This document shows positions 1 through 5,029 of a stretch of 5,029 nucleotides of DNA, one piece after another (position 1 is the first letter of the stretch; each line of letters opens with the position of its first letter). This DNA comes from a bacterium. GTDB taxonomy: Bacteria > Hydrothermota > UBA3073 > JACQXS01 > JAUWAR01. The notes under the pieces are model-generated. The model searched no databases, had not been told where the DNA came from, and saw nothing but the letters and a program-made list of their open reading frames with translations. The stretch covers positions 1 through 5,029 of the forward strand of contig JAUWAR010000094.1 in assembly GCA_030601965.1 (NCBI GenBank), in the 5' to 3' direction. Position numbers and translations under genes: made by a program.

Positions 1-39
1 CCAGGTTGCAAGTGCAAGACTAATAATTCCCCAAAACAT
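1..39 (-). CDS. start of a probable exported protein (partial, 13 codons)
   Basis: An ATG at 37-39 opens a frame that runs unbroken to the window edge and reads MFWGIISLALATW. This is short, hydrophobic and resembles the beginning of a signal peptide, although it has no positive residue after the initiator. The start lies one base after the TAG stop of the S49 protease gene, which suggests translational coupling within one operon. A GGAG at 53-56 lies 13 bases upstream of the ATG, rather far for a ribosome binding site, so the start is plausible but not certain. The product cannot be identified from 13 residues. What is inferred is only that another envelope or secreted protein follows the protease. 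Confidence 0.5.
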   Translation of the reverse strand, partial: MFWGIISLALATW

Positions 40-40
40 T

Positions 41-2362
41 CTAATCGCTAATCTCCAATGTATATGGCATTATATACAGATAATGTTCAGATAAGAGTTC
101 AAGCATTTTGAGATTCATACCCATTCCCATATTTATGTCAAATCCATCTGTTCTTTCTGGATAAAGTACTACCGCTGCATCTTTTATGCCAGCCTTTTCG
201 GCTGCAATCTCTATCGCCTTCAGTATTCCTCCGATTTCATCAATAAGTCCTATATCTTTTGCTGACTTGCCACTCCATATCCTCCCCTTGCCAATAGAAT
301 CTATATAGGCAGAAGTAGTATCTCTGCCTTGGCTCACTCTTTCAACAAATTTCTTATAAATCCATTCTATCTCTTCTTTAAATTTTTCCTTTTCCTCATC
401 TGTCATATGTCTTAAATCCGACCACATATCTGCATGGTCTCCCTTCTGAACTATATCCCATGAAATACCAAGTTTATCATACAGCCCTTTTATAACAAAT
501 TTCATTCCTATTACACCTATAGAACCTGTGATTGTAGACTCATCTGCAAGAATTTTAGTACCAAGACAGGCAATATAGTATCCACCCGAACCAGCTACAT
601 TACCCATAGAGATAATCACTGGTTTCTTCTCTGCAAGTCTTTTTATAGAATTTGCTATAATCTCAGATGCCAATGCAGAACCCCCACCAGAATTTATCCT
701 GAATACCACTGCCTTTATAGACTTGTCTTTTCTTGCTTTTTCTAAAATCTTTGAGATGGTTTCAGAACCCATATATTTCCCCATTATTGGGTCTTTTCCG
801 CTTTTGCCAGTGAGAATTGAGCCCTCAGCAATTATGAGCGCTATCTTCTTTTTGTCAGGTTCTCTCCATTCCCTTTTCACCTCTTTATTCTTTAAGAACT
901 TCTCTGCCTGTACTCTTTTCACTTTTTTACCTGTAAGATTTTTCAACACGGAGTCTAATTCACAAGAGTGAGCAAGAATATCCACAAGTTCTAAATCAAG
1001 AGCAGCATCAGAGTTGAAGAATACACCATTATTGATTAAGTTCTCAACCTTTTCTTCACTCATATTTCTTCCTTTTGCTATACCTCTGACAAAAGGTTTG
1101 TACAGGTCATCAAGATATTGGGTAGTTTGCTCTTTATCCTCTTCTGACATATCCTTTCGTTCAAATGGTTCAGCCGCAGATTTGTATTTTCCAATCCTTT
1201 CAATATCTGCAGAAATGCCCAATTTTTCCATAGTTCCTTTCAGATATATCATCTTTGCCCTGATACCTTGCATTTCAACACTGCCAGTTGGAGTAAGAAT
1301 AATTTTATCAGCACAAGAAGCAAGCCAGTAACTTCCAAAACCATAATAATCCCGAGCAATGAAGACTTTTTTGCCTTTTCTCTTAAGGTCTAAAAGACCA
1401 TTTCGAATTTCTTCAATTTGAGATATGCTAAGCAGAGTGGGTTTAAAATTCACAAAAACCCCGTATGCATCTTCTCTCTCTTTTATATCATCTATTTTCT
1501 TTAAGAGTTCATAAAATGGAGCTTTTCTCTTTTTTATAGTGAGCCACTTCCATCTCATCCCTTCCTCTATTTCTGGATAACTGCCTTCAAGAGTGAGTTC
1601 AACAAGTTTTTTACCCTTTGGGATAAAAGTAGGATAAGGCTCAAGAGAAGTCAGTACTGCCGCAGTCCCTCTGTATTCCTCATTTTCTTCTAACCGTGTA
1701 CCCGAACCTCCGATTTTAGCATTGCCAAAGGATATTTCAAGTCCTGCACTTATATCAAAATCCCGATTGCTTTTAATTGAAAGTATAACACCGTCAATAG
1801 GTTCAATTCCAATACCATAGGAGTAATCCAAACTATCAATATCAAAGCTATCCTGTGCATCAAAATCATATCCCCCATCACAAAATAGGGTGAATCTATC
1901 AGTAAAAGGTCTTACAGCCACTCCACCTCTTAAATAAGGTACCACTATTTTATTATCTCTTATAAAAGTCCAAATGACGCTTTCTTTCCATTCCCCTGTA
2001 ATCCCCATAGACAGAAATCTCTTTGGTCTATAGGTAATTCCTGTAGTAGTTCTGTATTTAGCTCCCTTCTCAAATCTATAAATACTACCATAATAGAGTG
2101 TTTTAGATATTCTACTTCCAGTTCCTATTTTCCAGACTGCTGTATCTTCTGTAATGCCCTCTACACCAATCCCAAGACCCTTTAAAGATAGCCCGATATT
2201 ATGGCAAGAGGGGTCTCCGAATTCGCCGAGATACACCAACTCCATGCCAGGATTTATTCCAAGTCCTGCTGGGTTCGTAAATATTGCATTTGACCTCATC
2301 ACTGTGGCAACAGAGTTCCCATCAAAAAAACTGCAAACAAAAAGAAATATTAAAGTATTCAT
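41..2362 (-). CDS. sppA: S49-family (SppA-like) signal peptide peptidase with N-terminal beta-barrel-like domain
   Basis: This 773-residue protein has two parts. Residues 1-~20 are a hydrophobic leader (MNTLIFLFVC) without an obvious positive N-region. Residues ~22-240 contain an NPAGLG motif at 30-35 and alternating, aromatic-rich segments such as those near 143-151 and 181-211, which look like outer-membrane beta-strands of the PorV/FadL style. Residues ~250-735 are a tandem S49 peptidase of the long SppA type. The general base appears to be Lys394 in the GKYKSAAEPF motif, which corresponds to the Lys of E. coli SppA. The nucleophile appears to be Ser562 in NSGGGSALASE. MGNVAGSGGYYIA (586-598) and TGSIGVIG (612-619) are further family signatures. 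The family cleaves residual signal peptides or membrane-associated peptides. AGGAGG (2368-2373) five bases before the ATG supports the start. The gene lies 36 bp after the DUF3108 gene. Protease assignment is firm; the barrel is inferred from pattern only. Confidence 0.93.
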   Translation of the reverse strand: MNTLIFLFVCSFFDGNSVATVMRSNAIFTNPAGLGINPGMELVYLGEFGDPSCHNIGLSLKGLGIGVEGITEDTAVWKIGTGSRISKTLYYGSIYRFEKGAKYRTTTGITYRPKRFLSMGITGEWKESVIWTFIRDNKIVVPYLRGGVAVRPFTDRFTLFCDGGYDFDAQDSFDIDSLDYSYGIGIEPIDGVILSIKSNRDFDISAGLEISFGNAKIGGSGTRLEENEEYRGTAAVLTSLEPYPTFIPKGKKLVELTLEGSYPEIEEGMRWKWLTIKKRKAPFYELLKKIDDIKEREDAYGVFVNFKPTLLSISQIEEIRNGLLDLKRKGKKVFIARDYYGFGSYWLASCADKIILTPTGSVEMQGIRAKMIYLKGTMEKLGISADIERIGKYKSAAEPFERKDMSEEDKEQTTQYLDDLYKPFVRGIAKGRNMSEEKVENLINNGVFFNSDAALDLELVDILAHSCELDSVLKNLTGKKVKRVQAEKFLKNKEVKREWREPDKKKIALIIAEGSILTGKSGKDPIMGKYMGSETISKILEKARKDKSIKAVVFRINSGGGSALASEIIANSIKRLAEKKPVIISMGNVAGSGGYYIACLGTKILADESTITGSIGVIGMKFVIKGLYDKLGISWDIVQKGDHADMWSDLRHMTDEEKEKFKEEIEWIYKKFVERVSQGRDTTSAYIDSIGKGRIWSGKSAKDIGLIDEIGGILKAIEIAAEKAGIKDAAVVLYPERTDGFDINMGMGMNLKMLELLSEHYLYIMPYTLEISD

Positions 2363-2398
2363 AGCTCCCTCCTTTATTTTTTAAAAACTATGAACCAT

Positions 2399-3037
2399 TT
2401 ACTGGCTTGTCAAGTTTTTCCTCTTTAGCTTTGCTTCAATATGTCCGAAAATCATCTTTATCTTAATTAAAACTGGAATCTTCTGCTCATCGTTTGTATA
2501 ATAAAGAACAAGTCCTCCTTCACTTCCAAAAACCTTAACTCCTTTGAGAATAGGCCGGGCTACAAGATAGTCTCCCTTTTCACTAATTCTTACCTCAAGA
2601 GTATGGTTCTCCTTATATGTATGCACATCTATCCATATGGTATCACCTGACTCAAGGTCAAGTGTTCTCAAGTAATATAAGGCAGAAATTATATCTCGGA
2701 CACCTTTTACTATTTTAACAGTATCCCTATTATCATATATAGCAATTTCCTTTTCCTGGTCAAATACAATATTCTGGTCCCGCCTATAATTTCCTTCTCT
2801 TATATGTTCCTCAAATTTGTAAGGAACAAAGGAAGGAATATCTGAGACAGATTCGTATGTGTCTTGTATTCTGAAAAAATAGGAGAAAAGACCTTTGGTC
2901 TTAAGAGAGCACCTGATTTTGTAGAAACTTGAGGAATCCGTCACGAGTGGAGAGATTCTTACGAGCTCCATCCTTATCTCGCCAGCATAGATAGGTCCAT
3001 ATTTTGCAGAATAGACAAATTCCTCATTAAGTAGCAA
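2399..3037 (-). CDS. DUF3108-domain protein, N-terminus uncertain
   Basis: The product resembles DUF3108 (Pfam PF11306) proteins, usually exported periplasmic proteins of unknown function. The domain opening (EEFVYSAKYGPIYAGEI, residues 5-21), the central DIISALYYLRTLDLESGDT segment, and the C-terminal YYTNDEQKIPVLIKIK segment followed by a GHIEAKL end all match my memory of the family. The domain is complete but begins almost at residue 1, so the usual signal peptide is missing. The only canonical start is a TTG at 3035-3037 with no Shine-Dalgarno sequence, and it lies at the edge of a heptanucleotide repeat. The frame stays open upstream to a TAG at 3125-3127 with no ATG, GTG or other TTG. 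The next in-frame ATG (2969-2971) would cut into the domain. Either translation starts at an unusual codon inside the repeat, or the repeat has replaced the original 5' end and the gene is damaged. The S49 protease gene follows after 36 bp. Confidence 0.75.
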   Translation of the reverse strand: MLLNEEFVYSAKYGPIYAGEIRMELVRISPLVTDSSSFYKIRCSLKTKGLFSYFFRIQDTYESVSDIPSFVPYKFEEHIREGNYRRDQNIVFDQEKEIAIYDNRDTVKIVKGVRDIISALYYLRTLDLESGDTIWIDVHTYKENHTLEVRISEKGDYLVARPILKGVKVFGSEGGLVLYYTNDEQKIPVLIKIKMIFGHIEAKLKRKNLTSQ

Positions 3038-3147
3038 GCAGTAAATAGTAAGCAGTAAGCCGTAAATAGTAAGCAGTATGGAGTAAGCAGTAAGGAGTAA
3101 ATAGAAAGAAAAACTGCCTACTGCCTACTACTTACTGCCTACTCTCT
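3037..3147. repeat. opposed arrays of degenerate heptanucleotide repeats
   Basis: On the plus strand, 3037-3106 is ten consecutive 7-bp units without an indel (AGCAGTA, AATAGTA, AGCAGTA, AGCCGTA, AATAGTA, AGCAGTA, TGGAGTA, AGCAGTA, AGGAGTA, AATAGAA). A six-base spacer follows, and then 3113-3147 is five units in the opposite sense (ACTGCCT, ACTGCCT, ACTACTT, ACTGCCT, ACTCTCT). Because the arms are opposed, 3082-3104 can pair with 3121-3143 at 18 of 23 positions, giving a long imperfect hairpin. The block fills nearly the whole gap between kbl and the DUF3108 gene and covers the latter's expected 5' end. Similar heptameric intergenic repeats (STRR) are known in cyanobacteria; relation to those is not implied. 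Confidence 0.9.
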
Positions 3148-3148
3148 T

Positions 3149-4345
3149 TTAAATTACCCCATATTTCTTTCCAACTTTGGTAAATGCGGCAATTGCCTTA
3201 TCAAGATGTTCTTTTTCGTGTGCGGCAGAGAGTTGAACCCTGATTCTTGCCTGTCCTTTTGGAACAACTGGATAATAGAACCCAATTACATAGATACCAT
3301 CGTCAAGAAGGTCTTTTGCCATATCCTGTGAGAGTTTCGCATCATTTTCAAATTTGCCAAGCATTATAGGCACAATAGGATGAATGCCTGGTGTAATATC
3401 AAAGCCTGCTTCTGCCATCTTTTCTCTAAAATACTTTGCATTACCCATAACTTTATCCCGCAATTCTGTAGTCTCTGATAGGAGGTCAATCACTGCAATA
3501 TAGGCTCCTACAAGTGCAGGTGCCAGAGTATTAGAAAAAAGATAGGGTCGGCTTCTCTGTCTATAAAGTTCAACAAGTTCTTTGCGTCCTGATATGAATC
3601 CCCCTGAAGCACCTCCAAGAGCCTTGCCAAGTGTGCTTGTTATAATATCAACCCTACCCATTACTCCTCTATATTCAATAGTTCCTCTGCCTGTATCTCC
3701 AAGAAATCCTGTTGCATGGGCATCATCAATCATTACCAGAGAGTCATATTTATCAGCCAAATCACAAATCTCATCCAGTTTTGCAATATCACCATCCATT
3801 GAAAATACCCCATCAGTAGCAATCACCCTGTATTTTGCACCCTGGGCCTCTTTTAATTTTGCTTCTAAGTCATTCATATCTGCATGATTGAATATAAATC
3901 TCTGAGCCTTACAAAGCCTAACACCATCAATTACTGAGGCATGATTTAACTTATCACAAATTATAGCACACTCTTTATCAAGAAGTGGTTCAAATACTCC
4001 ACCATTTGCATCAAAACAGGCAACAAATAATATTGTATCCTCTGTCTGAAGAAACCTTGATATCTTCTGTTCAAGGATTTTATGAATATCCTGAGTTCCA
4101 CATATAAATCTGACTGAACTCATACCAAAACCCCACTCATCAAGTGCCTTATGAGATGCCTCAATTACCTTTGGATGAGATGAAAGTCCTAAATAATTAT
4201 TGGCACAGAAATTGAGCACAGTCTTACCCTTAACTGTGATCTCTGCTCCCTGTGGTCCTGTAATAATCCTTTCTTCTTTATACAGACCAGCATCTCTAAT
4301 AGACTGAATCTCTTTCTGTAGGTCTTGTTTAATCTTACCATACAT
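3149..4345 (-). CDS. kbl: glycine C-acetyltransferase (2-amino-3-ketobutyrate CoA ligase)
   Basis: This pyridoxal-phosphate enzyme of the cytosol interconverts 2-amino-3-oxobutanoate plus CoA with glycine plus acetyl-CoA, the second step of threonine breakdown after threonine dehydrogenase. At 398 residues it matches the E. coli Kbl length and can be followed along its whole length. Family features include INFCANNYLGL-like residues 44-54, SVRFICGTQD (77-86), and NHASVIDGVRLCKA (134-147) with the cofactor-stacking His135. They continue with TDGVFSMDG (177-185), MIDDAH (205-210) with the Asp and His that bind the ring, and the Schiff-base Lys241 in TLGKALGGASGG. The C-terminal segment YYPVVPKGQARIRVQLSAAH (357-376) is typical too. 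Other alpha-oxoamine synthases (8-amino-7-oxononanoate synthase, 5-aminolevulinate synthase) are less likely given this motif set. GGAGGT at 4351-4356, five bases before the ATG, fixes the start. No threonine dehydrogenase gene is next to it here. Repeats flank it on both sides. Confidence 0.97.
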   Translation of the reverse strand: MYGKIKQDLQKEIQSIRDAGLYKEERIITGPQGAEITVKGKTVLNFCANNYLGLSSHPKVIEASHKALDEWGFGMSSVRFICGTQDIHKILEQKISRFLQTEDTILFVACFDANGGVFEPLLDKECAIICDKLNHASVIDGVRLCKAQRFIFNHADMNDLEAKLKEAQGAKYRVIATDGVFSMDGDIAKLDEICDLADKYDSLVMIDDAHATGFLGDTGRGTIEYRGVMGRVDIITSTLGKALGGASGGFISGRKELVELYRQRSRPYLFSNTLAPALVGAYIAVIDLLSETTELRDKVMGNAKYFREKMAEAGFDITPGIHPIVPIMLGKFENDAKLSQDMAKDLLDDGIYVIGFYYPVVPKGQARIRVQLSAAHEKEHLDKAIAAFTKVGKKYGVI

Positions 4346-4365
4346 CTTCCACCTCCATAATCACT

Positions 4366-4461
4366 GTCATTGCGAGTGATAGCGAAGCAATCTCATAATT
4401 CTTTAAGATTGCTTCGTCGTCCGTCAGCTAACGGACTCCTCGCAATGACATTTCGTCATTG
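4366..4461. repeat. composite palindromic intergenic repeat (MITE/REP-like)
   Basis: Nested inverted repeats fill the gap between rpmA and kbl. The outer arms are GTCATTGCGAG (4366-4376) and its exact reverse complement (4439-4449). An inner pair is CGAAGCAATCT (4383-4393) and AGATTGCTTCG (4406-4416). A separate near-palindrome, TCCGTCAGCTAACGGA, lies at 4420-4435 with one mismatched pair. A fourth hairpin, CAATGAC with GTCATTG (4443-4449 and 4455-4461), overlaps the outer arm and starts one base after the rpmA stop codon. There is no T-tract, so it is not a standard intrinsic terminator, though it could stabilise or attenuate the transcript. The CATTGCGAG...GAAGCAATCT wording is one I recall from dispersed repeats in diverse bacterial metagenomes; copy number here is unseen. 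Confidence 0.85.
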
Positions 4462-4462
4462 T

Positions 4463-4711
4463 TTATACTATCTCAACAACCTTTCTCTGTTTTCCAACTT
4501 GTCTATAGACCACATTTCCTGAAGTAGTGGCAAAGAGTGTATCATCCCTTCCTCTTTTTACATTAAGACCGGGATGAATCCTTGTCCCTCTTTGACGCAC
4601 AAGTATCTCACCTGCATTTACAAACTGCCCACCATATCTCTTTACGCCAAGGTATTGAGGACCCGAGTCTCTTCCGTTTCTTGAAGACCCCATTCCTTTT
4701 TTATGTGCCAT
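4463..4711 (-). CDS. rpmA: 50S ribosomal protein L27
   Basis: This 82-residue protein is bacterial ribosomal protein L27 of the large subunit, whose N-terminal tail reaches toward the peptidyl-transferase centre. The family signature is complete: MAHKKGMGSSRNGRDS (1-16), LGVKRYGGQ (21-29), AGEILVRQRGTRIHPG (33-48), and DDTLFATTSGNV (56-67). The length is close to the usual 82-90 residues. The mature start MAHKKG is encoded directly, so there is no cleavable N-terminal extension of the Firmicutes type. AGGAGG at 4718-4723 lies six bases before the ATG. The gene begins 23 bp after the stop of the secreted-protein gene. Usual neighbours rplU (L21) and obg are not seen; the upstream gene is a secreted protein and downstream is a palindromic repeat, then kbl. 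Confidence 0.98.
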   Translation of the reverse strand: MAHKKGMGSSRNGRDSGPQYLGVKRYGGQFVNAGEILVRQRGTRIHPGLNVKRGRDDTLFATTSGNVVYRQVGKQRKVVEIV

Positions 4712-4734
4712 AGTTTGCCTCCTGTTACTTCAGA

Positions 4735-5029
4735 CTATTTAATAAGTGTTAATTTCGTTGTCAAAGTATGATTTTCTGTCTTTAATCTACAGAAGTAGAT
4801 ACCATTTGACACTTGCTTTCCAGAATTATCTTTTCCATCCCAGATAACAGCAGAGGTTAGTGATGAGTGGTTAGTAGCAAGTGTAAAAGACTTAATCAGC
4901 CTTCCACTTAAATCATAAATCCGTAGTGCGACCCTTTTAGGGTCGCTTTCAGCGAGGCTAAAGCCTCGCACTACAACACTGACTACTGTGGTACATGGAT
5001 TTGGAAATACTACTAATTTCGGATTTCGG
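4735..5029 (-). CDS. secreted protein with C-terminal FlgD-like/Por-type sorting domain (partial)
   Basis: Only the last 97 residues are visible; the frame is open to the window edge. They form the immunoglobulin-like C-terminal tail found on proteins exported by a type IX-like secretion route: VVFPNP at the start, then RIYDLSGRLIKSF, VIWDGKDNSGKQVSNGIYFCRL, and a final TTKLTLIK. In this family the tail is a signal for secretion and surface attachment, while the function sits in the unseen N-terminal part. A GTG at 4969-4971 could be mistaken for a start, but the domain begins upstream of it, so it is internal. Between the PNP motif and the IYDLSG motif, about 17 codons are supplied by a palindromic repeat (4923-4974) that is translated in frame. 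The TAG stop lies 23 bp before rpmA. Confidence 0.88.
   Translation of the reverse strand, partial: RNPKLVVFPNPCTTVVSVVVRGFSLAESDPKRVALRIYDLSGRLIKSFTLATNHSSLTSAVIWDGKDNSGKQVSNGIYFCRLKTENHTLTTKLTLIK
4736..4764 (-). promoter_or_regulatory. candidate promoter for rpmA
   Basis: On the minus strand a perfect TTGACA (-35) occupies 4759-4764. After a 16-base spacer comes TTAAAT (4737-4742), which matches four of six bases of TATAAT. Transcription would start near 4730, just before the rpmA ribosome binding site at 4718-4723. The -35 box is inside the last codons of the upstream gene and the -10 box overlaps its stop codon. A ribosomal protein gene separated from its normal operon would need its own promoter, which makes this plausible, but a short AT-rich match can arise by chance. 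Confidence 0.35.
4923..4974. repeat. 52-bp double-hairpin repeat inside a coding region
   Basis: The element is bounded by 9-bp inverted arms, GTAGTGCGA (4923-4931) and TCGCACTAC (4966-4974). It contains two perfect hairpins: GCGACCCT/AGGGTCGC with a 3-base loop (4928-4946) and GCGAGGCT/AGCCTCGC with a 2-base loop (4952-4969). Five bases separate them. The GC-rich stems contrast with the AT-rich surroundings. It is read in frame as part of the sorting domain, encoding the stretch VVRGFSLAESDPKRVAL. It resembles dispersed REP-like elements in structure; whether it is dispersed in this genome cannot be seen here. Confidence 0.88.

Noticed and set aside
723..971. Plus-strand open frame of 82 codons
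   Set aside because: It lies antisense within the S49 protease gene, has no family resemblance and no ribosome binding site support.
1014..1331. Plus-strand open frame of 105 codons
   Set aside because: It is antisense to the conserved protease domain; its composition is what the complement of that coding sequence would give.
2154..2384. Plus-strand open frame of 76 codons
   Set aside because: It is antisense to the N-terminal part of the protease fusion and has no recognisable domain.
2363..2398. Terminator or regulatory element between the DUF3108 and protease genes
   Set aside because: Apart from the AGGAGG ribosome binding site and a short A/T run there is no stem of convincing strength; the gap looks like an intra-operon spacer.
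3037..3147. CRISPR array
   Set aside because: The units are contiguous 7-bp repeats without spacers, and the two arms point in opposite directions.
3113..3147. Terminator of kbl formed by the opposed heptamer arms
   Set aside because: The pairing is long but imperfect and is not followed by a T-run at the correct place on the minus strand, so termination cannot be claimed.
3582..3887. Plus-strand open frame of 101 codons
   Set aside because: It lies opposite the most conserved part of kbl, including the cofactor-lysine motif, and is a shadow frame.
4443..4461. Intrinsic terminator of rpmA
   Set aside because: A 7-bp stem is present just after the stop codon, but no T-tract follows on the minus strand; it is better explained as part of the palindromic repeat.
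4735..4971. A separate 78-residue gene starting at GTG (4969-4971)
   Set aside because: The sorting domain continues upstream of this GTG in the same frame (VVFPNP and beyond) to the window edge, so the GTG is an internal valine.

Overview
The window comes from a moderately AT-rich Gram-negative bacterium, and every gene I can support lies on the minus strand. Three things suggest an uncultivated lineage with an outer membrane. First, a secreted protein ends in a FlgD-like/Por-type C-terminal sorting domain. Second, an S49 (SppA-type) protease carries an N-terminal region that reads like an outer-membrane beta-barrel. Third, short palindromic and heptameric repeats fill the gaps. Candidate division WOR-3/Stahlbacteria or a similar FCB-like group fits this best from memory, but the assignment is an inference from style rather than from a marker.

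In the direction of transcription (high to low coordinates) the layout is as follows. The C-terminal ~97 residues of a secreted protein (4735-5029, open at the window edge) come first, with a 52-bp double-hairpin repeat lying inside the reading frame. Next is ribosomal protein L27, rpmA (4463-4711), possibly with its own promoter overlapping the end of the upstream gene. A ~96-bp composite palindromic repeat (4366-4461) follows, then kbl, glycine C-acetyltransferase (3149-4345). A heptanucleotide-repeat block with two opposed arms (3037-3147) leads into a DUF3108-type protein (2399-3037, start uncertain). The large S49 protease (41-2362) comes next, and the first 13 codons of another probably exported protein (1-39) reach the window edge.

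The last three genes are tightly spaced (36 bp, then 1 bp) and look like a cell-envelope operon: a periplasmic DUF3108 protein, a barrel-fused S49 protease, and another protein with a signal-peptide-like start. kbl and rpmA are housekeeping genes separated from each other and from the envelope genes by repeats. rpmA is not next to rplU or obg, its usual partners, within the visible sequence.

The most interesting signals are repeats that meet coding sequence. A cruciform-like repeat is translated in frame as part of the sorting domain. A 7-bp tandem repeat encodes, in this orientation, the same stop-free hydrophobic heptapeptide in all three frames, and it stands exactly where the DUF3108 protein should have its signal peptide. 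The barrel-protease fusion is the most unusual protein architecture.
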